From contig JBBKWX010000055.1 of NCBI GenBank assembly GCA_037969175.1, positions 1-64,000 on the forward strand: a stretch of 64,000 nt of DNA, given 5' to 3'. Below are positions 53,111 to 62,200 of the stretch, piece by piece (within the stretch, counting starts at the first letter, position 1; every line of letters begins with the position of its first letter). The position numbers and the translations under genes are program-made. Source of the stretch: JBBKWX01 sp037969175. GTDB lineage: Bacteria; Bacteroidota; Bacteroidia; AKYH767-A; JBBKVM01. A model generated the notes under the pieces. It ran no database searches. It had not been told where the DNA came from and worked only from the letters and a program-made list of their open reading frames with translations.

Positions 53111-53142
53111 TTTGGTGCTTTCTTAAATTATTGATAAACTTG
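53111..53142 (+). promoter_or_regulatory. Bacteroidota promoter for the cytochrome oxidase assembly operon
   Basis: TTTG (53111-53114), 20 bases, then TAAACTTG (53135-53142, one mismatch) gives near-ideal spacing, 36 bases before the ctaB ATG. This is one of the best promoter matches in the window. Confidence 0.55.
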
Positions 53143-53178
53143 CACCCCTAAACAAACCCCCTTTCGCCCCTTAAGTTA

Positions 53179-54078
53179 ATGTACCAATCCGAAGTACAGA
53201 TAGTTGATAAACAGGGTGTTTTGAGCTCGAAGATGCAAGATTACGCTCAGTTGGCCAAGCTCAGGCTCACCTCATTGGTTGTCTTTTCTGCTGCCATGGG
53301 ATTCCTCATGGGGAATACTGGACCCGTAAACTGGCTTACATTCACCATGCTTATTCTTGGTGGTTTGTTGGTTACAGGCGCATCAAATGCTTTTAATCAG
53401 GTTCTTGAAAAAGAAACGGATAAATTGATGGATCGCACCGCCGACCGCCCATTACCCGATAATCGACTGAGTCTTCAACAAGCTACCGTTGCCGCTTTCA
53501 TTATGGGTGTGCTGGGTGTAGCAGTTCTATATGTCTTTGTTAATACTTTATCTGCGATCTTAGGTGCGCTTGCCATGGCACTTTATGCTTTGGCTTATAC
53601 ACCCATGAAAAAACGCAGTCCATTTGCTGTTTTCATAGGCGCCATTCCGGGTGCAATGCCTCCCATGTTGGGTTGGGTAGCTGCCACAGGTTTTATTGGC
53701 TTTGAGGCCTGGGCGTTGTTCGTTATTCAGTTTATGTGGCAGTTCCCGCATTTTTGGGCTATTGCCTGGGTGCTGGATGATGATTACCGCAAAGCAGGCT
53801 TTAAGATGTTGCCTTCTACAGAAGGCCGTACACGTAGTTCTGCTTTCCAGATTCTTGTCTATACTTTTTGTATGATCCCTGCCGGCTTGATCCCTTGGTA
53901 TTTCGGATTGAGTGGAGGAATATCTGCGATCTTTATTACTTTATGTGCTATTGGGATGCTGATCTATGCGATCCGCTTATTCAAGGAATGCAGCCTGGAA
54001 GCCGCCAGAAAACTGATGTTCGGTTCTTTTATATATCTCCCATTGGTACAAATTGCACTTGTACTCGATAATATTTAA
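53179..54078 (+). CDS. ctaB: Protoheme IX farnesyltransferase (heme O synthase)
   Basis: This 299-residue UbiA-family membrane enzyme adds a farnesyl group to heme B, giving heme O for heme-copper oxidases. Signature motifs are ASNAFNQVLEKETDKLMDRT with its acidic residues, ADRPLPDNRLS, YTPMKKRSPFAVFIGAIPGA, and MLPSTEGRT. About nine membrane helices are predicted. It is the first of a six-gene run for oxidase subunits and assembly. Confidence 0.95.
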   Translation: MYQSEVQIVDKQGVLSSKMQDYAQLAKLRLTSLVVFSAAMGFLMGNTGPVNWLTFTMLILGGLLVTGASNAFNQVLEKETDKLMDRTADRPLPDNRLSLQQATVAAFIMGVLGVAVLYVFVNTLSAILGALAMALYALAYTPMKKRSPFAVFIGAIPGAMPPMLGWVAATGFIGFEAWALFVIQFMWQFPHFWAIAWVLDDDYRKAGFKMLPSTEGRTRSSAFQILVYTFCMIPAGLIPWYFGLSGGISAIFITLCAIGMLIYAIRLFKECSLEAARKLMFGSFIYLPLVQIALVLDNI

Positions 54079-54083
54079 TTAAG

Positions 54084-54656
54084 ATGACTGAATTAACACT
54101 TTCACACGAACAAAAAGCGATCATTTCCAGCAAAAAATTATTGCTTTGGTTAGGTATCGTTAGTATCCTGATGATCTTCGCTGCCTTTACTTCAGCTTAT
54201 ATTGTTAGACAAGCGGAAGGAAACTGGGTAGTTTTTGAAATGCCGCAATTGTTTTTCATTAGTACAGCTTTGATTTTGATCAGCAGTTCTACGATGTTTT
54301 ACGCCGCCGCCGGGGTGAAAAAGAATAACAGCAGGCAAATTGGGACAGGTCTTAAGTTGACTTTGCTTTTGGGTTTAGGGTTTGCCTTAACACAGTTTTT
54401 GGGATGGCAAGCACTTGTTGATCAGGGAGTTTTCCTGGTTGGGAACCCGTCTGGTTCCTTCTTTTATGTGATCTCAGCGGTTCACCTGGCTCACGTCATT
54501 GGAGGAATAATTGTACTTTTATTTACCCTCAGAAGTAACGCAAAAGGCTTATATACAGCCGATAACCGTACAGGCATACAACTTTGTTCAATATATTGGC
54601 ACTTTTTGGATGTGTTGTGGGTGTATTTATTTTTATTTTTGTGGCTTGTTCGCTGA
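54084..54656 (+). CDS. Cytochrome c oxidase subunit III family protein (first copy)
   Basis: This 190-residue protein has five predicted helices. Typical subunit III features are FAAFTSAYIVRQ, HLAHVIGGIIVLL and a C-terminal IYWHFLDVLWVYLFLFLW. The heme-copper oxidase III family spans this short bacterial form and the longer next gene. It is 5 bases after ctaB. Confidence 0.9.
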   Translation: MTELTLSHEQKAIISSKKLLLWLGIVSILMIFAAFTSAYIVRQAEGNWVVFEMPQLFFISTALILISSSTMFYAAAGVKKNNSRQIGTGLKLTLLLGLGFALTQFLGWQALVDQGVFLVGNPSGSFFYVISAVHLAHVIGGIIVLLFTLRSNAKGLYTADNRTGIQLCSIYWHFLDVLWVYLFLFLWLVR

Positions 54657-54677
54657 ACAATCTTTTAACTAACCTTT

Positions 54678-55382
54678 ATGGCTAACGAATCTATTGATCT
54701 AAATCCGAAGAAAAACCTCTGGGGTGGGGGTGTTTCACCTTTCAACGTGAGTTGGGGTAAAATGTATATGTGGTTCTTCCTCGTATCGGATGCATTTACG
54801 TTCTCAGGATTGCTAATTGCATATGGTACACTAAGACACAAATATGCTGAATCATGGCCTGTGGCTAATGAAGTATTTACCCACTTCCCTTTTGTTCACG
54901 GGGATATGCCTTTGGCATTTGTTGGATTGATGACCTTTATCCTGATCATGAGTTCGGTTACAATGGTTCTTGCCGTTGATGCAGGTCATCGTATGGATAG
55001 AAAAGGTGTAATTATGTGGCTGGGACTTACGATCATTGGTGGATTTATTTTCCTGGGTTCTCAAGCATGGGAGTGGTCACATTTCATTCACGGTACCGAA
55101 GCCGGAAAAATGCTTGCTGATGGAAGCATATTACAAGGAGCCAATCTTATCTCGAATGAATACGGACATCCTTTATTCGCAGGATTCTTTTTCTTCATTA
55201 CAGGCTTTCACGGATTCCACGTATTCAGTGGTGTAGTGATAAACATAATTATATTCTTCAATGCCATCAACGGAGTGTATGACAGAAGAGGCCATTATGA
55301 GCAGGTAGAAAAAACCGGTTTGTATTGGCATTTTGTCGATCTGGTTTGGGTATTTGTATTTACATTCTTTTATCTCGTTTAA
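54678..55382 (+). CDS. Cytochrome c oxidase subunit III family protein (second copy)
   Basis: This 234-residue protein has about six helices, with MYMWFFLVSDAFTFSGLLIAYG near the start, GSQAWEWSHFIH, TGFHGFHVFSGV and a C-terminal YWHFVDLVWVFVFTFFYLV. It is related to, but clearly diverged from, the preceding gene: a tandem pair conserved in Bacteroidota rather than a recent duplication. Subunits I and II are not encoded in this window. Confidence 0.92.
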   Translation: MANESIDLNPKKNLWGGGVSPFNVSWGKMYMWFFLVSDAFTFSGLLIAYGTLRHKYAESWPVANEVFTHFPFVHGDMPLAFVGLMTFILIMSSVTMVLAVDAGHRMDRKGVIMWLGLTIIGGFIFLGSQAWEWSHFIHGTEAGKMLADGSILQGANLISNEYGHPLFAGFFFFITGFHGFHVFSGVVINIIIFFNAINGVYDRRGHYEQVEKTGLYWHFVDLVWVFVFTFFYLV

Positions 55383-55405
55383 TCCTTCAACAACAATTAA
55401 GTAAT

Positions 55406-55774
55406 ATGGAAGATAATAAACCACACGGACATGAAACCGGAGATATTCATCACCAGTTTGTTGAAGAACATCACGCTCCTTCTTCTAAGAAGTTGATATG
55501 GAGAGTATTTTGGATTCTGTTAGGCGTAACAATAGTAGAAGTTGGATTGGCAGAATTGAATCATATGTATCATTTCCTGTCGAAGAGCATTATGAACTAT
55601 GTGCTTATTGGCCTTACTATCGTAAAAGCTTACTTTATCGTAGCTTATTTTATGCATCTTAAACATGAAGCATTAAGTATGCGATATATCATAATTTTAC
55701 CCTTCTTACTTATCGCTTACCTGATTGCTATTGCACTTTACGAAGGTAGTTTCTTAGGTACAGTCATCGGTTAA
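55406..55774 (+). CDS. Cytochrome C oxidase subunit IV family protein
   Basis: This 122-residue protein starts at ATG 55406; the longer frame from 55325 overlaps the subunit III gene and has no conserved N-terminus. A histidine-rich N-terminus (HGHETGDIHHQFVEEHH) precedes three helices with KAYFIVAYFMHLKHE, typical of the CyoD-like small oxidase subunit. Confidence 0.88.
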   Translation: MEDNKPHGHETGDIHHQFVEEHHAPSSKKLIWRVFWILLGVTIVEVGLAELNHMYHFLSKSIMNYVLIGLTIVKAYFIVAYFMHLKHEALSMRYIIILPFLLIAYLIAIALYEGSFLGTVIG

Positions 55775-55807
55775 TCTTCAATTCCTTTTGAGGAATTGCT
55801 TTAGAAA

Positions 55808-56467
55808 ATGTCCAATAAAAGCACGCGGAATCTGTTGATCGTTTTAGTGATCCTGATTCTCCCTTCATTATTCTATCTCTTTTTAACACGAGGAAAGAAT
55901 AATTATAATACAATTGAGATCTATGGTCCTAGAGACTATGATCCTCAATCGGGTGATACCGTCTATCATACAATACCTGAATTCTCATTTGTCAATTTTG
56001 ACAGTTCAATTGTTACTTTAGAGACTTTCAAAGACAAATATTTTGTCACAGATTTCTTCTTTGCTACTTGCCCTACTATTTGTCCTAAGATGAATAGTCA
56101 CATGGGGAAAGTGCAATATGAATTCAAAGATGATAGTGATGTGATGTTGCTTTCACATACTGTGAATCCGGAAGCTGACTCAGTACCTGTTCTTAGCGAG
56201 TATGCTAAAAAGTATGGCGCTAAGCCCGGGAAATGGTTCATCGTGACCGGGTACAAGCCGGAAATTTATGATCTGGCACGTCAGGGATATTTCATCAGTG
56301 CAACCGAAGGAAACGGTGGACCCAATGATTTTGTTCATAGTGAAATGATTGTGCTGGTTGATAAAAACAAACAAATCAGAGGGTATTATGAAGGCACAAA
56401 TTTGATGGAGATAAATCGTCTTATTGATGATATCAATCTGTTGAAATATGAGGATAAGAAAAAGTAG
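55808..56467 (+). CDS. SCO1/SenC family copper chaperone
   Basis: This 219-residue thioredoxin-fold protein is anchored by an N-terminal helix (residues 8-26). The copper-binding C88-x3-C92 lies in TCPTICPKM, and the third ligand H177 in FVHSEMIVLVDK. SCO proteins deliver copper to the CuA centre of oxidase subunit II. Position in the oxidase operon agrees. Confidence 0.94.
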   Translation: MSNKSTRNLLIVLVILILPSLFYLFLTRGKNNYNTIEIYGPRDYDPQSGDTVYHTIPEFSFVNFDSSIVTLETFKDKYFVTDFFFATCPTICPKMNSHMGKVQYEFKDDSDVMLLSHTVNPEADSVPVLSEYAKKYGAKPGKWFIVTGYKPEIYDLARQGYFISATEGNGGPNDFVHSEMIVLVDKNKQIRGYYEGTNLMEINRLIDDINLLKYEDKKK

Positions 56468-56478
56468 ATTCGTAAAGG

Positions 56479-57027
56479 ATGAGCGATCAGGTTCTAAAAA
56501 ACTATTCAGATAAAGGAATAAGCCGGGCAATTGTGATCATCAGTACAATTGTAGTTTTGACCGTAGTGGTGCTTTTTAATTTGCCTAAAGCTACAACCAT
56601 CCCGGGTTTCGTTAGCTGGCTTCCTAAATTGAATGCCATAATTAATTCGCTCTGCAGCATCATTTTGATCACATCTTTCATAATGATCCGCAAAAGAAAT
56701 ATATTAATGCACAGAAATCTTAATCTTGCTGCATTTTCACTCTCCGCACTGTTTCTGATCTCATATATCATCTTTCATTCTTTTGGTATAGAAACGAAAT
56801 TCCCTGCAGAAAATTCACTTCGTCCTGTCTATCTTATTATTCTCCTAACCCATATTGTACTTGCTACTATCGTTTTGCCTCTGGTGCTTTTTGCTTTTTA
56901 CAGAGGTCTTAATATGCAAGTAGAAAAGCATAAAAAGATAGTGAGATGGGCTTTCCCGATCTGGTTATATGTAACTTTATCCGGAGTTGTTGTATATTTG
57001 ATGATATCACCTCATTACAATTTTTGA
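56479..57027 (+). CDS. DUF420 family membrane protein
   Basis: This 182-residue protein has five predicted helices with histidines near the membrane faces (HRNLNLAAFS, HSFGIETKF, HIVLATIVLPLVL, KHKKIVRWAFPIWLYV). DUF420 proteins (CtaM-like) are found beside heme-copper oxidase genes and in some bacteria are needed for oxidase maturation. Its role here is inferred from that and from position. Confidence 0.85.
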   Translation: MSDQVLKNYSDKGISRAIVIISTIVVLTVVVLFNLPKATTIPGFVSWLPKLNAIINSLCSIILITSFIMIRKRNILMHRNLNLAAFSLSALFLISYIIFHSFGIETKFPAENSLRPVYLIILLTHIVLATIVLPLVLFAFYRGLNMQVEKHKKIVRWAFPIWLYVTLSGVVVYLMISPHYNF

Positions 57028-57029
57028 TC

Positions 57030-57287
57030 ATGCAAAAAAGAAATATATTCCTAAGCCTGATTTTATCAGTATTCCTTCTTTCCAGCCCTGTGGCCTCATT
57101 TGCGCAATGTGCCATGTGTAAAACATCTGTCGAGTCAAACATGGGCAAAGACGAAAGTAAAATTGGAGCTGGTCTCAATAAGGGTATCTTATATCTGATG
57201 GGCATACCTTACGCATTGGGGATTGTTGGTGGAATTGTCTGGTATGTGAATCGTAAAAAGTTGAGTCGAGAAAGTGAAACTGAGTAA
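57030..57287 (+). CDS. Small membrane protein with CxxC motif at the mature N-terminus
   Basis: This 85-residue protein starts at ATG 57030, 2 bases after DUF420; the longer frame from 56946 overlaps that gene. A signal peptide ends near SFAQ at about residue 24, directly followed by CAMC (CxxC). A single helix (LYLMGIPYALGIVGGIVWYV) and a charged tail follow. No named family is recognised, though similar small proteins sit near oxidase genes in Bacteroidota. Copper handling or disulfide chemistry is possible but unproven. Confidence 0.72.
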   Translation: MQKRNIFLSLILSVFLLSSPVASFAQCAMCKTSVESNMGKDESKIGAGLNKGILYLMGIPYALGIVGGIVWYVNRKKLSRESETE

Positions 57288-57295
57288 TATCATGT

Positions 57296-57322
57296 TTTGC
57301 ACCTGTTCAATTCGTAAATTTG
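57296..57322 (+). promoter_or_regulatory. Putative promoter for trhO
   Basis: TTTG (57296-57299) and an exact TAAATTTG (57315-57322) are 15 bases apart, slightly short. The ATG is 20 bases downstream. Confidence 0.45.
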
Positions 57323-57342
57323 CGGTTGTACAATAATTTATC

Positions 57343-58383
57343 ATGTTGCTTCATAATCGTGTCAATAAAGAAGAGCTCAAAAAGCGTCTTATGGATGAAC
57401 CATTCCGTAGGATAACACTTTCCTTTTATCGCTATATCTTAATTCAGAACACATCCATTTTCCGGGATCAGCTTTATTTTGATCTGGATCAACTCGGTGT
57501 ATTCGGAAGAATTTATATTGCACGCGAAGGGATCAATGCGCAGATCTCTGTGCCGGAAGCAAACTGGAAAGCATTTGAAGACTATCTCGAGTCGAATTTG
57601 TTCTTGAAGGATGTTCCGCTCAAGATCGCTGTGGAAGATGATGGGAAGTCGTTCTATATGCTCAATGTGAAGATCCGGAAAAAGCTTGTAGCTGATGGAC
57701 TGGATGATGATTCTTTTGATGTGACGAATGTTGGAAGACACCTTGACGCTGTTGAGTTCAATGAGATCACTGCTCAGGATGATGCCATTCTGGTTGATAT
57801 GCGGAATCATTATGAATCCGAAATTGGCCATTTCGAAGGAGCTATTTGTCCGGATGCAGATACATTTAGAGAAGAACTCCCCCTGGTACTTGATCTTTTA
57901 AAAGACAAGAAAGATAAACCGATCGTGCTTTATTGTACAGGTGGTATCAGATGTGAAAAAGCCAGCGCTTTTCTCAAACACCATGGATTTGAAAATGTAA
58001 ATCAATTGTATGGTGGAATCATTGCCTATGCAAGTCAGGTAAAGGAATCAGGACTGGAGAATCGCTTCAAAGGAAAGAATTTTGTTTTTGATGAAAGACT
58101 GGGTGAGCGGATCAGTGACGAGATCGTAAGTAAATGCCACCAGTGTGGTAATCCTGCCGATACCCACACAAATTGTGCAAACAGCGATTGCCATTTACTT
58201 TTTATTCAGTGCTCTGAATGTGCTGAAAAAATGCAGGGTTGCTGCTCGGATACCTGTTTTGAATTTATTCAACTCCCATTGGATCAGCAGAAAGAACTAA
58301 GAAAAGGAAAGAAAGATGGGGAGGCTTATATCCATCATAAATCCAGATTAAGACCCAAACTCAGAGAATTAAAAAGATCCTGA
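57343..58383 (+). CDS. trhO: tRNA uridine(34) hydroxylase TrhO
   Basis: This 346-residue rhodanese-fold protein makes 5-hydroxyuridine at the tRNA wobble position using prephenate-independent oxygen chemistry. The N-terminal acylphosphatase-like domain has YIAREGINAQISVPE. The rhodanese domain has the active-site C198 in YCTGGIRCEKAS. A C-terminal cysteine-rich zinc-like region has CHQCGNPADTHTNCAN and CSECAEKMQGCCSDTC. Length is normal. It lies just upstream of the SAM riboswitch and has its own promoter match. Confidence 0.93.
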   Translation: MLLHNRVNKEELKKRLMDEPFRRITLSFYRYILIQNTSIFRDQLYFDLDQLGVFGRIYIAREGINAQISVPEANWKAFEDYLESNLFLKDVPLKIAVEDDGKSFYMLNVKIRKKLVADGLDDDSFDVTNVGRHLDAVEFNEITAQDDAILVDMRNHYESEIGHFEGAICPDADTFREELPLVLDLLKDKKDKPIVLYCTGGIRCEKASAFLKHHGFENVNQLYGGIIAYASQVKESGLENRFKGKNFVFDERLGERISDEIVSKCHQCGNPADTHTNCANSDCHLLFIQCSECAEKMQGCCSDTCFEFIQLPLDQQKELRKGKKDGEAYIHHKSRLRPKLRELKRS

Positions 58384-58413
58384 TTTGTTTTTCTTGTATT
58401 TTCACTAAATTTG
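58384..58413 (+). promoter_or_regulatory. Promoter for the SAM-riboswitch transcript
   Basis: TTTG (58384-58387), 18 bases, then an exact TAAATTTG (58406-58413). Spacing and both boxes fit the Bacteroidota consensus, and the start site would be ~15-20 bases before the aptamer. Confidence 0.65.
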
Positions 58414-58432
58414 TAGCTGTTCTTTAAAATAA

Positions 58433-58534
58433 CTTATCAAGAAAGGTGGAGGGACTGAGCCCTTTGAAGCCTTGGCAACCCCGGACTCCGGTAAGGTGCC
58501 AAATCCTGTTCCGCAATATGCGGATTAAGATAAG
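58433..58534 (+). promoter_or_regulatory. SAM-I (S-box) riboswitch aptamer
   Basis: P1 is a perfect 6-bp helix, CTTATC (58433-58438) with GATAAG (58529-58534). Conserved S-box elements appear in order: AGGTGGAGGGACTG, the GAGCCCTTTGAAGCC region, GGCAACC, a P3 hairpin and GGTGCCAAATCCTG, then a P4 hairpin around CCGCAATATGCGG. It senses S-adenosylmethionine and should lower expression of mnmD and metH when SAM is high. The 87 bases after it hold a 5-bp CTCCG/CGGAG hairpin (58567-58584) and a T7 run, possibly the expression platform. Confidence 0.95.
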
Positions 58535-58566
58535 CTGTAGAAAATCCATGATATATCCTGCGATTT

Positions 58567-58600
58567 CTCCGGCTTGCTTCGGAGCATGTCTTCTTTTTTT
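58567..58600 (+). terminator. Possible expression-platform hairpin of the SAM riboswitch
   Basis: CTCCG (58567-58571) pairs with CGGAG (58580-58584) over an 8-base loop, and a TTCTTTTTTT tract follows after 7 bases. The stem is short and offset from the T-run, so either weak intrinsic termination or a translational control structure is possible. Confidence 0.4.
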
Positions 58601-58621
58601 GATCTGTTATAATCCGGATCA

Positions 58622-59290
58622 ATGATACGCAGCATACAATTAACAGAAGACGGTAGTCATACAGTGCTTTGTCACGATACTGGCGAGAGTTTCCACTCTG
58701 ATCAAGGAGCGGTGATGGAGAGTATGCATGTTTTTATTGAAAATGGTTTAAAGCATGTTAGCATACAAACAGATCCACTGAGGATTTTTGAAGTTGGCTT
58801 CGGCACAGGACTTAATGCATTGCTGACCTTTGATCAAAATGCTTTATCAAACAGAAAAATTAGTTACGAAACGGTTGAACTTTATCCCATCGAAAAGGAA
58901 GTTTATGTTAAATTAAATTTCAGTTCAAAAATAAATAGTGATCAAAGAAATATTTTACAAGAACTACATAATTCAGAATGGGAAATTGAACATGCATTCG
59001 GAAATTTTAATTTTCAGAAACATCGTATTTCACTACTTGATTTTATTCCAAATAAAAAATTTCATCTGATTTATTTCGACGCATTCTCACCTGATAACCA
59101 GCTTGATTTATGGAGTCTTGAAGTTTTCAAGAAACTATATGAACACACGGAACCGGGAGGAATATTAGTTACTTATTGTGCGAAAGGAGTTGTGAGACGT
59201 ACACTTCAAGCTGTTGGTTTTACAGTGGAAAGATTAACGGGTGCCGGCCGTAAAAGAGAAATGATCCGTGCAACCAAATTAACAAATTAG
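58622..59290 (+). CDS. mnmD: tRNA (5-methylaminomethyl-2-thiouridine)-methyltransferase, stand-alone MnmD
   Basis: This 222-residue protein is the DUF752 methyltransferase domain that in E. coli is fused in MnmC. The SAM loop is EVGFGTGLNALLTF, followed by IYFDAFSPDNQLDLWSLEVF and a C-terminal GAGRKREM motif. It lacks the FAD oxidase half, so it corresponds to MnmD of organisms that make mnm5s2U34 by another route. It is a SAM consumer placed directly behind a SAM riboswitch, 9 bases before metH. Confidence 0.9.
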   Translation: MIRSIQLTEDGSHTVLCHDTGESFHSDQGAVMESMHVFIENGLKHVSIQTDPLRIFEVGFGTGLNALLTFDQNALSNRKISYETVELYPIEKEVYVKLNFSSKINSDQRNILQELHNSEWEIEHAFGNFNFQKHRISLLDFIPNKKFHLIYFDAFSPDNQLDLWSLEVFKKLYEHTEPGGILVTYCAKGVVRRTLQAVGFTVERLTGAGRKREMIRATKLTN

Positions 59291-59299
59291 ATCTGCATT

Positions 59300-62200
59300 A
59301 TGACTGATATAAGAGAAGAGTTAAAGAAGAGAATACTGGTTATTGATGGTGCTATGGGGACCATGATACAACGGTATAAGTTGGAAGAGGAGGATTACCG
59401 TGGTGAGCAGTTTGCTAATTGGCATGTGGATGTGAAAGGTAATAATGATCTGCTTTCTCTGACTCGTCCTGACATTATCAAACAGATCCATCTTGATTAT
59501 CTCGAAGCCGGTTCGGATATCATCGAGACAAATACATTTAATTCTACATCCATCTCAATGGCGGATTATGAAATGCAGGAATTTGTGTATGATATTAATT
59601 TAGCTGCTGCTAAGATTGCAAGATCAGCTGCCGACGAAGTAACAAAAAAGAATCCTGCTCAACCCCGTTTTGTGGCCGGTGCATTTGGACCTACAAGCAA
59701 GACAGCATCCATGTCTCCTGATGTAAATGATCCCGGTTATCGTGCCGTAAAATTTGATGATCTGGTTGCAACATATAAAGAGCAAGCTCGTGGCTTGATA
59801 GATGGAGGCGTAGATCTTTTATTGGTGGAAACCGTATTCGATACTTTGAATGCAAAAGCTGCATTGTTTGGAATTCAGGAATATCTAAAGGAGATCGGTC
59901 GCATCATGCCGGTAATGGTGAGTGGTACGATAACAGATGCAAGCGGACGCACTTTAAGCGGACAAACAGCAGAAGCTTTTCTTACTTCCATTTCTCATGT
60001 CGATCTGCTTAGCGTTGGCCTGAACTGCGCTCTGGGAGCCCATGAGATGAGACCTCACATTCAGGAACTTTCAGAAAAAGCACCTTTTTATATCAGCGCA
60101 TATCCAAATGCAGGATTACCAAATCAATTCGGAGAATACGATGAAAGTCCGGAAGATATGGGGCATCATATTCATGACTTTATTGAAAGTGGATTTCTAA
60201 ATATTGTTGGAGGATGTTGCGGTACAACTCCGGATCACATTCGGAAAATTGCTTCACTTGCTGCTGCTGCAAAACCGCGGCTTCTTCCGGTTCGGGATCA
60301 CATGTTACACTTAAGTGGACTCGAACCTTTAGTACTTCGTCCGGAAAGTAACTTCATGAATATTGGAGAACGGACCAATGTAACGGGCTCAAGAAAATTT
60401 GCAAAGTTGATCCTTTCCGGAGATTATGACAGCGCACTCGCTGTAGCCAGAGACCAGGTGGAAGGCGGAGCTCAGGCGATCGATGTAAACATGGATGAAG
60501 GAATGTTGGATGCAGAAGCTGCAATGGTAAAGTTTCTGAATCTGATCGCCGCCGAACCGGATATTGCAAGAGTGCCTATCATGATCGACTCTTCAAAATG
60601 GAATGTGATAGAAGCCGGATTAAAATGTGTTCAAGGGAAAGCGATCGTGAATTCTATCAGCATGAAGGAAGGCGAAACGCAATTTCTTGAGCAAGCTGAA
60701 AAGATCAAGATGTATGGTGCTGCAGTTGTGGTGATGGCTTTCGATGAAGCAGGACAAGCAGATACGTATGAAAGAAGAATTCAGATCTGTGAACGTGCTT
60801 ATAAATTACTTACAGAAAAATTGAATTTTCCTCCCCAGGATATCATTTTTGATCCCAATATTTTTCCTGTTGCTACAGGAATGGATGAGCATAGAAAAAA
60901 TGCGATCGATTTTTATAGTGCCACAAAATGGATCAAGGAAAATCTTCCGCATGCCAAAGTTAGCGGTGGCGTTAGCAATGTGTCATTTAGCTTCAGAGGA
61001 AATGATGTGGTGCGTGAAGCCATGCACTCTGCATTTTTATATCACGGAATAAAAGCGGGTATGGATATGGGTATTGTAAACCCGGCTATGCTGCAAGTTT
61101 ACGATGAGATCCCCGCTGAACTTTTGATAAAAGTTGAAGATGTTTTATTGGATCGAAATGATGATGCTACAGAAAATTTGATTGAATATGCAGAGCGTGT
61201 CAGAGGAACAGGAATAAAAGATGAAAAGGTGGAGGCTGAATGGAGAAAAGAAAGTGTAGAATCAAGATTGAGTCATTCTTTGATAAAAGGAATTACTGAT
61301 TTTATTGAACAAGACATGGAAGAAGCAAGACCTAAATTCAAAAGAGGTCTTGAACTGATAGAAGGTCCATTGATGGATGGGATGAATATCGTTGGGGATC
61401 TTTTCGGATCCGGAAAAATGTTCCTCCCGCAAGTGGTCAAAAGTGCAAGAGTGATGAAGAAAGCTGTTGCTTGGTTATTACCCTATATTGAAGCAGAAAA
61501 AATTGAAGGTGAAGTAAGTCGTAAAGCAGGTGTTGTGCTGATGGCAACTGTGAAAGGGGATGTACATGATATTGGAAAAAATATTGTCGGTGTAGTTTTG
61601 GGATGTAACAATTACGATGTTATTGACATGGGAGTGATGGTTCCTGCAGATAAGATTCTGGATAAAGCAGAAGAGATAGGAGCTGATGTGATTGGCCTCA
61701 GTGGTTTGATCACACCGAGCCTCGATGAAATGGTTCATGTTGCAAAAGAAATGAAACGCAGAGGAATGAATAAACCTTTGCTCATTGGTGGAGCTACTAC
61801 TTCAAGGATCCATACCGCTGTCAAAATTGCACCGCATTATGATCATCCTGTGATCCATGTTAATGATGCGTCTCGCTGTGTGGGTGTGGTAAGCAATTTA
61901 TTAAGCCAAAATAACAGATTAGATTTTCTTTCTTCAATTAAGAACGAATATGAAGAATTAAGAATCAATCATAGTAACAGAAAAGTACAGGATATTTTTG
62001 TCAGCCTTGAAGAAGCGAGAGCAAATGGATATAAATTTGAATGGCAAATGGAACGGCCTAAAGCACCTGCTTTCGTTGGTCTGAAATCATGGACCTATTA
62101 TCCTTTAGAAGAACTTGTAAATTATATCGACTGGTCTCCATTTTTTCATGCCTGGGAATTGAAAGGAGTTTATCCAAAAATACTTGAGGATGAATATGTC

